DNA from: Bacillus cereus
GTDB taxonomy: Bacteria; Bacillota; Bacilli; Bacillales; Bacillaceae_G
NCBI RefSeq assembly: GCF_002584535.1
Contig: NZ_NUOT01000051.1
Location: forward strand, 11,645 to 75,644
Direction: 5' to 3'
DNA: 64,000 nucleotides
Numbering within the stretch: the stretch's first letter is position 1; every line of letters starts with the position of its first letter. Both the position numbers and the translations under genes were made by a program. The notes under the pieces are model-generated. The model did no database searches. It had not been told where the DNA came from and worked only from the letters and a program-made list of their open reading frames with translations. Shown piece after piece: positions 53,236 to 62,638 of the stretch.

Positions 53236-53911
53236 ATCCGTATCCTCCCTCAATCTCATCTCGAACAATTTTTCCGCCTTCAATCGCAATTACGCGATGA
53301 CGAATTGTATTTACGATATCTGCGTTATGCGTTGCCATAACAATTGTTGTACCGCGCTCATTAATGCGTTTAAAGATACTCATAATATCAAGCGCTGTAT
53401 CAATATCTAAGTTTCCTGTCGGTTCATCGGCAATTACAACTTTTGGCTTATTTACAATTGCTCTTGCAATCGCCACACGCTGTTGTTCTCCACCAGAAAG
53501 CTCATTTGGAAGTGCATCCGCACGATCTTCAAGACCTACAAGACCCAATACTTCGGTAACACGCTCACGAATTGCTTCAGGTTCTTCTTCAATTACTTCT
53601 AAAGCAAACGCTACATTCTCATATACCGTTAATTTAGGTAGCAATTTAAAGTCTTGGAAAATTACGCCTAGCTGACGACGAAAATACGGTACATCTCGCT
53701 CTGCTAACGATTCAATTACAAGGCCATTCACATTGATAGATCCTGTTGTTGGTTTTTCTTCACGATACATCATCTTAATAAATGTAGATTTCCCGGCTCC
53801 ACTCGGTCCAACTACGTATACAAATTCACCCTGCTTAATGTTAACTGTGAGTCCATTGATGGCTTTCATACCATTTGGATACTCCTTATAAACACTCGTC
53901 ATTTTTATCAT
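53225..53911 (-). CDS. ftsE: Cell division ATP-binding protein FtsE
   Basis: A 228-aa ABC ATPase: Walker A GPSGAGKST, signature LSGGEQQRVAIARA, Walker B VVIADEPTGNLD. It forms a complex with FtsX that controls septal and sidewall hydrolases. First gene of ftsEX, downstream of cccB by about 390 bases. Confidence 0.98.
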   Translation of the reverse strand: MIKMTSVYKEYPNGMKAINGLTVNIKQGEFVYVVGPSGAGKSTFIKMMYREEKPTTGSINVNGLVIESLAERDVPYFRRQLGVIFQDFKLLPKLTVYENVAFALEVIEEEPEAIRERVTEVLGLVGLEDRADALPNELSGGEQQRVAIARAIVNKPKVVIADEPTGNLDIDTALDIMSIFKRINERGTTIVMATHNADIVNTIRHRVIAIEGGKIVRDEIEGGYGYEE

Positions 53912-54190
53912 TATTTATCACCCAATACTTAATGATTTTTTTTCGACATACTTTTTCTGTCTATCTGAACATGAAAGCAACAGCTTTCACCCTTACTCAC
54001 ATTCTGTTGTACTACAAATCTTATAGAAGTATTTCTGTTGTTTCAAAATAACAGCGACAGCATTTACAGTCTATCACTGCTGCTTATGTACATGTTTCAG
54101 CAAAATTCTACAAACTACATTGTAACATCATTCAGTTTCCAATTCGGATACATTTTTGTTACAGTTGTGTTACATCACAAAAGAAATACG
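53912..54190. other. Intergenic region upstream of ftsE, no gene seen
   Basis: AT-rich region between ftsE and cccB. It holds the cccB terminator and a degenerate repeat at its far end (given separately). I see no convincing small gene or clear regulatory element in it. Confidence 0.4.
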
Positions 54191-54211
54191 AAAAAGGCCA
54201 TTATCTTGGCC
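54191..54211 (-). terminator. cccB terminator
   Basis: GGCCA/TGGCC stem with a six-base loop followed on the minus strand by TTTTTCG. It lies just beyond the repeat that follows cccB. Confidence 0.7.
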
Positions 54212-54213
54212 TC

Positions 54214-54299
54214 TTCCGCTTTTCTTTTGTTTAGCTCTAGCAGCTAGAATAGTCGGCAACCTCGCTTCTTCCTATTCTGAACAAACCGCCTGCGCTTTT
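54214..54299 (-). repeat. Degenerate GCGGAAGCGGCTC-type repeat, copy 5
   Basis: AGCTCTAGCAGCTAGAATAG then TCGGCAACCTCGCTTCTTCC and CCGCCTGCGCTTTTT, a shortened, diverged member of the same family; a TTCCGCTTTT remnant precedes it. Its end touches the cccB stop codon. Confidence 0.7.
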
Positions 54300-54623
54300 T
54301 TATTTATGTTCTGCTAACCATTCTGATACTTTTTTTGCATCTTCACCTTGAATAAGTCCCGGTGACATTGCCCCGCGCCCTTTTTGGATAATATTTTCAA
54401 TCTCCGCCGCGTCGTATTTACCGCCTACTTTTCGTAAATCGGGCCCAGTTGCACCAGATAAATCGTTAGCATGACACCCTGCACAACTTTTTTTGAAAAT
54501 TTGCTCTGCACTATCTGTACTTGCAGATTGATTAGAAGACTTATTTTCCTCTTTCTTTCCGCATGCTCCCACAGTAAGAGCTAATGATGTTCCTAATGCA
54601 ATAGCCAACAATTTCTTTTTCAT
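54300..54623 (-). CDS. cccB: Cytochrome c551
   Basis: A 107-aa lipoprotein with a signal peptide and lipobox (LTVGACG, Cys near residue 21), a spacer of Lys/Glu/Ser, and a c-type heme site CAGCH near residue 50 with a later Met axial ligand (AMSPG). It carries electrons on the outer face of the membrane. In B. subtilis cccB lies in the same position between prfB and ftsE. Confidence 0.94.
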   Translation of the reverse strand: MKKKLLAIALGTSLALTVGACGKKEENKSSNQSASTDSAEQIFKKSCAGCHANDLSGATGPDLRKVGGKYDAAEIENIIQKGRGAMSPGLIQGEDAKKVSEWLAEHK

Positions 54624-54955
54624 GTATATCGCTCCCCATTGTTGATATCCTTCTTATTACTGATATAGCCATACTTTCATATAGCTCTCACTTGCCATTA
54701 TAATAATTATCCCTTTATAGAAAAACCATCCTTCATAGGATATTTTTTACAAATCGATTAAGAACCCTATTCATATAAAGCTTTCACCAATTGTTTCAAT
54801 TCTGTGAACAAATGTAAATTACTATAAAGATACTGTTTTTACAAAGCAGAAAAGAAAAAACCCTATCTATTTTCCTTATCATGTATAGCTCGATTCTTAT
54901 ATTTTCTACTTTTTACAAAACAATATACGGCCTTGTATTATAAAATTAAGCCCAT
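54624..54955. other. Intergenic region between cccB and prfB, no gene seen
   Basis: AT-rich region with a -10-like TATAAT (minus strand) near 54698-54703 for cccB. No open frame with a ribosome binding site. Confidence 0.4.
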
Positions 54956-54987
54956 TAAAAAGAGAAGTTGTCACTCAACTTCTCTTC
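54956..54987 (-). terminator. prfB terminator
   Basis: AGAGAAGTTG/CAACTTCTCT stem with a TCACT-type loop followed on the minus strand by TTTTTAAT. Confidence 0.8.
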
Positions 54988-55074
54988 CTCCTTCTCTTAT
55001 CAATACAGACAAGATATACCTCTTTATACCCTCTATTCCCTCACCGATAGGCCAACATTCCGTTGGCTTTTTTC

Positions 55075-56176
55075 TTAAGAAATACGAGAGCGTAAATACG
55101 CATCAATAAATGGATCAATTTCTCCATCCATAACCGCTTGTACATTACCAACTTCCGTATTTGTACGATGGTCTTTCACTAGAGAGTATGGGTGGAATAC
55201 GTAAGAACGAATTTGACTACCCCAACCAATATCTTTTTGTTCACCACGGATTTCATTCAACTCTGCTTGCTGCTCTTCTAATTTCTTTTGATATAATTTT
55301 GCCTTTAACATTTTCATCGCATGTTCACGGTTTTTAATTTGTGAACGCTCTGATTGACATGTTACAACCGTATTCGTTGGAGTATGTGTAATACGAACTG
55401 CAGAATCTGTCGTATTAACGTGCTGTCCACCCGCACCACTTGCACGGTACGTATCTATTTTTAAATCTTCCGTACGCACTTCAATCTCAATATCATCATT
55501 AAATTCAGGTACAACTTCACAAGATACGAACGATGTATGACGACGACCTGAAGAATCGAACGGTGAAATCCGCACAAGACGATGTACACCTTTCTCCGCT
55601 TTCAAATAGCCATATGCATTATGACCTTTAATTAATAATGTTACGCTTTTAATTCCCGCTTCATCCCCTGGTAAATAATCAACTGTATCTACTTTAAATC
55701 CGCGCTTTTCAGCCCAGCGTGTATACATACGTAATAGCATAGAACCCCAGTCTTGTGATTCTGTTCCACCAGCACCTGGATGTAGCTCTAAAATTGCATT
55801 ATTTTTATCATAAGGATCGCTTAGTAATAGCTGAAGCTCGTACTCATTCATTTCTTGAACTAAAGATTTCACTTCAGATTCTAATTCTTCATGTAAATCC
55901 TTATCATATTCTTCTTTTAAAAGTTCATGTGTCACTTCTAAATTTTCAAATGTTTCATCTAACTGACGAAACTTCCCAACCATTTCTTTTAACGCATTCG
56001 CTTCATTAATTACTACTTGTGCACCTTGTTGGTCATCCCAAAAGCCTGCACCCATCATTGTTTCTTCTAATTCTGCAATGCGATTTTCTTTTGCAGGAAG
56101 GTCAAAGAGACCCCCTAAAAGCCGCTAATCTCTTAGCCATTTTCTCTAATTCTTGCCTAATTTCTACTAGTTCCAT
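55075..56176 (-). CDS. prfB: Peptide chain release factor 2 with programmed frameshift
   Basis: RF2 recognises UGA and UAA stop codons. The first 24 codons ([20 protein letters not shown]...) end at CTT TGA C at 56107-56101, preceded by AGGGGG that pairs with 16S rRNA: the classic +1 frameshift site. The ribosome slips on CTT-T and continues in the next frame to give 366 aa in total. The SPF-type recognition loop and GGQ motif (GAGGQHVN) are present. Short in-frame termination gives autoregulation by RF2 level. It lies downstream of secA. Confidence 0.97.
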
Positions 56177-56324
56177 GCTCTTCACCTCTATGTAATTGCT
56201 TTCGCTTTTATATAAAACAAGGGAAACTCCCTCCGCTTGTACAGAGAGAGTTTGTCCCTTTTTATTATATGGATATTCTTAAAACTTTTCCATTTGGAAA
56301 ATAAAATTTCATGGAAGATCGATT

Positions 56325-56349
56325 TTAAACGAGCCGACTTCGCTTTTCT
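56325..56349 (-). repeat. Short remnant of the GCGGAAGCGGCTC-type repeat
   Basis: AAACGAGCCGACTTCGCTTTT matches the terminal part of copies 3-5 (GAGCGAGCCGCTTCCGCTTTT) with a few changes. It runs directly up to the secA stop codon. Confidence 0.55.
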
Positions 56350-58860
56350 TTATTTCCCAATTCCACAGCAGTTTTTATATTTTTTGCCGCTACCACATTT
56401 GCATAGATCGTTACGTCCGACTTGGTCACCTTTTACAACCGGTTTCTTTTTCACTTCTTCACCGTCATCTTTTGGGTGAATCGCTTCGCCTTGTGCTACT
56501 TCTTGGCGCTCTAAATTTTGTTCGATTTCTGCTTTTATGATGTAACGAGAAATTTCTTCCTCAATGGAAGCAATCATTGATTCAAACATTGCGAACCCTT
56601 CCATTTGGTATTCACGAAGTGGGTCAATTTGACCGTAAGCACGTAAATGAATACCTTCACGAAGATGATCCATCGCATCGATATGATCCATCCATTTCGT
56701 ATCTACAACGCGGAATACAACAACCTTTTCAAATTCACGCATTTGTTCTTCTGGTAGAAGTTTTTCTTTTTCATCATAACGCGCAATTAACTTCGTAATG
56801 ATCGGTTCACTCATTTCCTCTGGCGCAAGACGACGTAATTCTTCTTCTTTAATATCACCTTCCTCAAGAAGGTTTGTATTTAAGTAGTCAATCAGACCTT
56901 TAATGTTCCAATCCTCTTCAATTTCATCTTGCGTATGAAGGGCGATAGCACGTTCTACAGTAGATTTCATCATACCTTCGATAATGCCTCTTAAGTTTTC
57001 AGATTCCATTACTTCTTGACGTTGTTTATAAATAACTTCACGTTGTTGGCGAAGTACATCGTCATATTGCAGCAGTTGTTTACGTGCATCGTAGTTGTTT
57101 CCTTCTACGCGTTTTTGCGCAGATTCTACCGCACGAGATACCATTTTACTTTCAATTGGCTGTGAATCATCCATACCAAGACGATCCATCATTGCTTTCA
57201 TATTATCAGAACCAAAGCGGCGCATTAGTTCATCTTCCATTGATAAGTAGAACTGCGTCACACCAGGGTCCCCTTGACGACCAGCACGACCACGTAACTG
57301 ATTGTCAATACGACGGCTTTCATGACGTTCTGTACCGATAACCGCTAGGCCTCCAGCTTCTTTTACACCTTCGCCTAACTTAATGTCTGTACCACGGCCA
57401 GCCATGTTTGTCGCAATCGTTACAGAACCTTTAAATCCTGCTTCTGTAATAATATCAGCTTCACGCGCATGATTTTTCGCATTCAAGACATTATGACGTA
57501 CACCTTTACGTGTTAACATATTTGAAATAAGTTCAGATGTTTCAATTGCAACTGTACCAACAAGAACTGGTTGACCTTGTTTATGGCGTTTTACAATATC
57601 CTCAACAACTGCATTGAACTTACCTTCCATCGTTTTAAAAATTAAATCCGCACGGTCATCACGAACAATCGGTCTGTTTGTTGGGATTACGATAACATTC
57701 ATATTATAAATGTTACGGAATTCCTCTTCTTCCGTTTTCGCTGTACCAGTCATACCTGATAGCTTTTCGTACATACGGAAGTAGTTTTGGAACGTAATTG
57801 TCGCTAACGTCATACTTTCATTTTGAATGTCAACGCCTTCTTTTGCTTCAATCGCTTGGTGCAAGCCCTCACTATAGCGACGACCTTTCATAAGACGACC
57901 AGTGAATTGGTCAACAATTACAATTTCACCTTCTTGTACAACATAATCTGTATCGCGGTGCATAACAACGTGTGCACGAAGCGCTTGATTAATATGATGA
58001 AGAAGTGCAACATGTTTTAAATCGAATAAGTTTTCAATATGGAAAGATTTCTCTGCCCTCGTAATCCCGTCTTCTGTCAACATGACATTTTTCGTTTTCA
58101 CGTCAAAGGAGTAATCTTTTTCGTTTTCTAACGTACGAATAAAGGCATTTGCAAAAATATATAGTTCTGTTGATTTTTGTGCTTGTCCAGAAATGATAAG
58201 AGGCGTACGCGCTTCATCCACTAAGATGGAATCGACCTCATCAATAATTGCGAAATGAAGCGGACGCTGAACACACTGTTCTTTATACAGCACCATATTA
58301 TCGCGTAAATAGTCAAAACCAAGCTCGTTATTTGTACTATATGTGATATCAGCAGCGTAAGCAGCTTGCTTTTCCTCACGTGACATACTATTTAAGTTAA
58401 TTCCTACTGTTAAACCTAGGAACTCATGAAGTTGTCCCATTTCATTCGCGTCACGCTGTGCTAAGTATTCATTGACTGTAACAACATGAACACCTTTACC
58501 TGTTAAAGCATTCAGATAAACTGGTAAAGTAGAAGTTAATGTTTTACCTTCCCCTGTTTTCATCTCAGAAATATTTCCTTCATGTAAGGCAATACCACCC
58601 ATTAATTGGACAGGATAAGGGCGCATACCAAGAACACGTGTCGCCGCTTCACGAACAACCGCAAACGCTTCTGGTAATAAATCGTCTACTGTCTCACCTT
58701 TCGTAAGGCGTTCTTTAAATTCAATTGTTTTCCCTTTTAACTGCTCATCCGTTAATGGTTTAATAGATGATTCTAAACCTTCTATTTGATCCACAATTTT
58801 CTGCATACGTTTAATTTGGCGCTGGTTTACATCAAACACCTTTTTTAAAATACCGATCAT
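56350..58860 (-). CDS. secA: Preprotein translocase subunit SecA
   Basis: An 836-aa ATPase motor for the Sec pathway: DEAD motor motifs ([36 protein letters not shown]), preprotein cross-linking domain, helical scaffold and a C-terminal zinc-binding tail ([13 protein letters not shown]). The start [10 protein letters not shown] is the usual Bacillus form. It lies upstream of prfB, as in B. subtilis. A degenerate repeat touches its stop codon. Confidence 0.99.
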   Translation of the reverse strand: MIGILKKVFDVNQRQIKRMQKIVDQIEGLESSIKPLTDEQLKGKTIEFKERLTKGETVDDLLPEAFAVVREAATRVLGMRPYPVQLMGGIALHEGNISEMKTGEGKTLTSTLPVYLNALTGKGVHVVTVNEYLAQRDANEMGQLHEFLGLTVGINLNSMSREEKQAAYAADITYSTNNELGFDYLRDNMVLYKEQCVQRPLHFAIIDEVDSILVDEARTPLIISGQAQKSTELYIFANAFIRTLENEKDYSFDVKTKNVMLTEDGITRAEKSFHIENLFDLKHVALLHHINQALRAHVVMHRDTDYVVQEGEIVIVDQFTGRLMKGRRYSEGLHQAIEAKEGVDIQNESMTLATITFQNYFRMYEKLSGMTGTAKTEEEEFRNIYNMNVIVIPTNRPIVRDDRADLIFKTMEGKFNAVVEDIVKRHKQGQPVLVGTVAIETSELISNMLTRKGVRHNVLNAKNHAREADIITEAGFKGSVTIATNMAGRGTDIKLGEGVKEAGGLAVIGTERHESRRIDNQLRGRAGRQGDPGVTQFYLSMEDELMRRFGSDNMKAMMDRLGMDDSQPIESKMVSRAVESAQKRVEGNNYDARKQLLQYDDVLRQQREVIYKQRQEVMESENLRGIIEGMMKSTVERAIALHTQDEIEEDWNIKGLIDYLNTNLLEEGDIKEEELRRLAPEEMSEPIITKLIARYDEKEKLLPEEQMREFEKVVVFRVVDTKWMDHIDAMDHLREGIHLRAYGQIDPLREYQMEGFAMFESMIASIEEEISRYIIKAEIEQNLERQEVAQGEAIHPKDDGEEVKKKPVVKGDQVGRNDLCKCGSGKKYKNCCGIGK

Positions 58861-59168
58861 AGGAAATACGCTCCTCTTTTATTAAAATAAAACTTCCGAT
58901 CGTGCTCTATATTTCTGCTCACGAATCAGTCGTTATAAAGATCTAATTTATTCACTGCCAATTTCTCTCCTAATAAAAAAACAAATGTATAAACCTAATG
59001 ATAATTGTAACACTTGTTTTATAACTATGACAACAACTGGCCAAGCGCATGGCCTAAATTAGCTGAAACTTTGATCAATAAAGGGGGTTATAGAACGTTT
59101 CGATTCCTAGGATAGCTCTTTCCCACAATAACAGAGTAAAGAATGAAAGACTTTCGTATCAAATAAAA
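58861..59168. other. secA upstream region, no gene seen
   Basis: Leader and promoter region of secA, AT-rich. A small GGCC...GGCC hairpin is at 59038-59054. No ORF with a ribosome binding site was seen. Confidence 0.4.
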
Positions 59169-59196
59169 AAAACGTAGCCTTTTACAGCTACGTTTT
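59169..59196 (-). terminator. hpf terminator
   Basis: AAACGTAGC/GCTACGTTT stem with an eight-base loop and flanking A/T runs, a few bases after the hpf stop codon. Confidence 0.85.
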
Positions 59197-59203
59197 CTAT
59201 TTA

Positions 59204-59746
59204 TTATTTTGTTTCAATTACTCCATATTTTCCATCTTTACGGCCATATACAACATTTGTTTCATTTGTATCGGCATTTGTGAAGACGAAGAAGTTATGC
59301 CCTAACATATCCATTTGTAAAATAGCTTCTTCTACGTCCATTGGTTTTAAATCAAATCGTTTTGTACGTACAAGTTCTAATTCATCCTCTTGCACTTCTT
59401 CTTGAGTAGCCGCTGGCTCTGTAAGAATAAATGCAGATTTAACAGAACCTTTTTCACGTAATTTACGATTTACTTTTGTTTTATGTTTACGAATTTGTCG
59501 CTCAATTTTATCAACTACTAAATCAATTGCAGCGTACATATCGCTATGAGTTTCTTCAGCTCGAAGTAATAAATCTGTGAATGGGATTGTTACCTCGACA
59601 CGTTGTTTCTCAGAGTATACTTTTAAATTAACTCTAATCTCTGGGAATGCATCAAAATAACGTTCTAATTTGCTAAGTTTTTTCTCTACATATTCCTTTA
59701 ATGCTGGAGTTACTTCAATATTTTCACCACGAATGTTGAATTTCAT
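59204..59746 (-). CDS. hpf: Ribosome hibernation-promoting factor, long form
   Basis: A 180-aa long HPF: N-terminal ribosome-binding domain (residues 1-100, with MKFNIRGENIEVTPALKEYVEKKL) and C-terminal dimerisation domain (residues about 120-180, RTKRFDLKPMDVEEAILQMDMLGHNFFVF). It pairs 70S ribosomes into 100S dimers in stationary phase. AAAGGAGGAAT precedes the ATG. A possible sigma-B-like promoter lies about 150 bases upstream. Confidence 0.97.
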   Translation of the reverse strand: MKFNIRGENIEVTPALKEYVEKKLSKLERYFDAFPEIRVNLKVYSEKQRVEVTIPFTDLLLRAEETHSDMYAAIDLVVDKIERQIRKHKTKVNRKLREKGSVKSAFILTEPAATQEEVQEDELELVRTKRFDLKPMDVEEAILQMDMLGHNFFVFTNADTNETNVVYGRKDGKYGVIETK

Positions 59747-59890
59747 AGATGAATTCCTCCTTTCAAGCCTATGTATATAATTTCGACACCGGCTTAAAAA
59801 CTCCTTCTAACTTTTTAAAAAAGTTAGCGAAATTGCAATTTATTATCGTTTTTTGTTGAAAAGAAAAGATGCATCGTTTCTATTTACATT

Positions 59891-59915
59891 TTACCCTATT
59901 TGCATCGTAAATAAC
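59891..59915 (-). promoter_or_regulatory. Possible sigma-B-type promoter upstream of hpf
   Basis: Minus strand GTTATT (59915-59910), 13-base spacer, GGGTAA (59896-59891). Compare sigma-B consensus GTTTAA-N13-15-GGGTAT. In B. subtilis hpf (yvyD) is under sigma-B and sigma-H control. A perfect palindrome CTAACTTTTTT/AAAAGTTAG at 59807-59827 lies between this site and the start. Confidence 0.4.
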
Positions 59916-60136
59916 GAATATAAGTATGGACAATTCGTTACAGAAAAGAAACAACTTTTTGACAACTTTTGTAGCCCCCTGCCACGCAACAAAAAAAACA
60001 GAAAAAGACTCTATAGGTGAAAGCCTCCTTCTGTTCTTCATAGCCGCAATTTATATGTTGAAAGTCCAAATTCACTCTATATAAACCGTTTCCACAACCG
60101 CAGCTCTATGTTTCTCACAAAACTCTTCGTTCAACA
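59916..60136. other. Intergenic region between hpf and csp, no gene seen
   Basis: A short region with an AGAAAAAGACTC / GAAAGCCTCCTTCT-type imperfect hairpin near 60000-60035 that could be the cold-shock gene terminator; nothing else recognised. Confidence 0.35.
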
Positions 60137-60334
60137 TTATAATTTCACAACATTCGCTGCCTGTGGTCCACGCGCACCATCTACAATATCAAATTCTACT
60201 TTTTGCCCCTCTTCTAACGATTTATACCCATCTTGTTGAATTGCAGAAAAATGAACAAAAACATCATCACCTTCTTCACGCTCAATAAATCCAAATCCTT
60301 TTTCTGCATTAAACCATTTTACTCTTCCTTGCAT
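60137..60334 (-). CDS. cspC: Cold shock protein (CspC-like)
   Basis: A 65-aa OB-fold RNA chaperone: RNP1 KGFGFIE and RNP2 VFVHF are intact, with the N-terminal [13 protein letters not shown]. The B. cereus group has several csp genes; this form starting MQGRVKWF with C-terminal [10 protein letters not shown] best fits CspC in my memory, so the letter is less certain than the family. Confidence 0.9.
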   Translation of the reverse strand: MQGRVKWFNAEKGFGFIEREEGDDVFVHFSAIQQDGYKSLEEGQKVEFDIVDGARGPQAANVVKL

Positions 60335-60460
60335 GTTCGTTCCATTCCCTTCACTCTAAAAATAAGGGCGTTTGCCCCACAATTTGACTATAACGACTGA
60401 CAAGATATCAAGTCAAAGAAGTCTTGTCGTCTTTTTATTGTATCTTTCGACACTCTCATC

Positions 60461-61165
60461 TTACCCACGACAAAGAGTAAGACTGGAAACAGTTTGGGCA
60501 CCCGCCTCATACAAACACTCTGCAACTTGTCTAATCGTAATCCCTGTCGTATATACATCATCGATGAGCAAAAGATGCTGTCCAGTGAATCTTTCTTCTT
60601 TTCGAAAGTAAAAAGGATTGGTTCCCCTAAGTCTCTCAATACGTCTTTTTTTACTTTGCTTTTCCGTATTTTTTCTACTTAAAGATGTTTGTAGAACGAG
60701 AAGTGGCAAACAAGATGCCAACAATTCTGCTTGATTAAAACCGCGCTCATATTCCCTCTCCTTGCTAAGCGGAATGGGAATAATCGCATGACAATTTGAA
60801 AAGTATTTGCGAAATGCAGCTACAAATTTCGCATGAAAAATTTGTACAAGTTCAGCATCCCCGCGAAATTTAAACCGAGCTAATACTTCCTTCATCCAAT
60901 CATTATAGACATATACAGATCGATTTTTTATAGGTGAAAACCTGTTTTCTTCCTTCCACCTTACACAATCTCTGCAACAGTTACCCTCTCTATACTCCAG
61001 CGCCAGAAACTCAAAAGGTCTGCTGCAGTCATCACAAATTTCTCCTATAATATAGGAAAGTTTTCGTTCACATCTCTCACACATACATCTTCTATCAGAC
61101 TGAATAAAAAAAGAATACCAGCCCATACTCTCAGAAATAGAATCATCACAAAGTAGACAATGCAT
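60461..61165 (-). CDS. comFC: Competence protein ComFC, phosphoribosyltransferase-like
   Basis: A 234-aa protein with N-terminal zinc-finger cysteines (CLLC...CMCERC...CDDC...CCRDC, residues 4-85) and a C-terminal phosphoribosyltransferase domain with the PRPP loop LLIDDVYTTGIT. Needed for DNA uptake in B. subtilis. It overlaps the comFA stop codon; no comFB lies between. Confidence 0.93.
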   Translation of the reverse strand: MHCLLCDDSISESMGWYSFFIQSDRRCMCERCERKLSYIIGEICDDCSRPFEFLALEYREGNCCRDCVRWKEENRFSPIKNRSVYVYNDWMKEVLARFKFRGDAELVQIFHAKFVAAFRKYFSNCHAIIPIPLSKEREYERGFNQAELLASCLPLLVLQTSLSRKNTEKQSKKRRIERLRGTNPFYFRKEERFTGQHLLLIDDVYTTGITIRQVAECLYEAGAQTVSSLTLCRG

Positions 61166-62511
61166 TAATCAATCAACCCTTCTCGCTTTGCTCTTTTATT
61201 CATAGATTGAATATGCCTTCTCGCTCGTATCATTGCTTCTGTTTTACCATAATGAAAATAAAAGATATCACCATCTGGCCTACGATGACTTCTACCGGCC
61301 CTACCAGCAATTTGTACAAGTGCACTTTCCGAGAAAATAGGTTCTTCCGCTCCTAACACCGCTACTTGCAAATTCTCTATCGTCACGCCGCGCTCCAAAA
61401 TCGTTGTCGTTACTAATAGTGGGATATTTCTTTTTCGAAACGCTGTCACCTTTTCTTTTCGATTTGGATCCTCCGCATGAACGCCTTCAATTCGATTATC
61501 TAGTGTTTTTAACAATATACTTACTTCATCAATATAACGTACGTGGGGAACAAATAGAAAAATAGGAGATTGCTTGAGGAGGTGATACTTTAACCATTCA
61601 AAAACAACAAATGGGATTTCTTTTCGATTTAGTGCCTTTTTCCAATTGCCACACCACCTGAATCTTGGGACTGGCAAAGGATGCCGATGATAACGTCCTG
61701 GAATAATCACACCTTTTTGTTTCCCACTCCATAACTTACGTTTCCATGTTTCTGACGGGGTCGCCGTTAAATAAATTTTTGCTGCCCTATCTTTACTTGC
61801 TCGCTCCACCGCATAATGAAGCATCTTGTCCACTGCATATGGAAAGGCATCAATTTCATCGACAATCATAACATCGAAGGCCTTGTAATACCGAAGTAAC
61901 TGATGTGTTGTAGAAACGAGAAGTCTCGCTTCCTTTTCACGATCCAAACTACCACCATATAGTGCAGCAATCGGTACATCTGGAAAAACAGTTTGTAAAC
62001 GAGGAGCCAGCTCTAACACAACATCGGTCCGCGGCGTTGCAATACAAACCCGCTCTCCTTTTTGGAGTGCCTCTTCTATACCATAAAAAAGCATCTCCGT
62101 CTTACCAGCTCCGCATACTGCCCATATAAAAAAAGATTCTTTTTGGCGTACTGCTTCTGTTACTCCGTTAGCTGCTCTTTCCTGTCCAGGTGATAATTGC
62201 CCCTCCCATCGTAAAGAATTCGACAAAACTTCCCATTCTACATCCCGTATACCTCTAACGAGCACTGTACACTCTCCCACTCGTCCCATCGTAATGCACT
62301 TTCGGCAATACGTGCACATTTGATTGCATCGCTTACATAAAAACGAAGCGAATAACCGCCCTTCCATATTTCCACAGCGCTGGCATACATAGCGTAAAGA
62401 TTTCTTTATGACACCTCTTTCCAAAGAAATATCCCCTTGTCTTTCCAAATGATCTAATTCATCCTTTGAAAATGAAAGTTCTTCTAACAGCACTTGTCTT
62501 CCTGCTAGCAT
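61165..62511 (-). CDS. comFA: Competence DNA translocase ComFA
   Basis: A 448-aa DEAD-type helicase/translocase that helps pull transforming DNA across the membrane. N-terminal four-cysteine zinc modules (CQRCG...CKRC, CTYCRKC, residues about 40-70), Walker A CGAGKTE, DEID box (VDEIDAFP) and helicase motif VI (QIAGRAGRSHRR). It is first in comFA-comFC. Confidence 0.95.
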   Translation of the reverse strand: MLAGRQVLLEELSFSKDELDHLERQGDISLERGVIKKSLRYVCQRCGNMEGRLFASFLCKRCNQMCTYCRKCITMGRVGECTVLVRGIRDVEWEVLSNSLRWEGQLSPGQERAANGVTEAVRQKESFFIWAVCGAGKTEMLFYGIEEALQKGERVCIATPRTDVVLELAPRLQTVFPDVPIAALYGGSLDREKEARLLVSTTHQLLRYYKAFDVMIVDEIDAFPYAVDKMLHYAVERASKDRAAKIYLTATPSETWKRKLWSGKQKGVIIPGRYHRHPLPVPRFRWCGNWKKALNRKEIPFVVFEWLKYHLLKQSPIFLFVPHVRYIDEVSILLKTLDNRIEGVHAEDPNRKEKVTAFRKRNIPLLVTTTILERGVTIENLQVAVLGAEEPIFSESALVQIAGRAGRSHRRPDGDIFYFHYGKTEAMIRARRHIQSMNKRAKREGLID

Positions 62512-62568
62512 AGTAAAGCACCCCTGGCTTTACTATAACCCTTTCTCTTTCTCTCGTAAAAACTCAAA

Positions 62569-62612
62569 AAAGCCGATAACCTACTTTTAAAATAGTAAGC
62601 TATCGACTTTAT
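62569..62612 (-). terminator. Terminator after the CwlO-like gene
   Basis: AAGTCGATAGCTTACTA / TAGGTTATCGGCTT can form an imperfect stem with a TTTTAAAAG loop, followed on the minus strand by TTTTTTGAG. Confidence 0.7.
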
Positions 62613-62638
62613 ACACATGTTTTATATGATTCAAAATC

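Noticed and set aside
55050-55074. GCCAAC/GTTGGC hairpin with a T run on the plus strand
   Set aside because: No plus-strand gene precedes it; the minus-strand prfB terminator is the stronger one at 54956-54987. Could be a decayed terminator.
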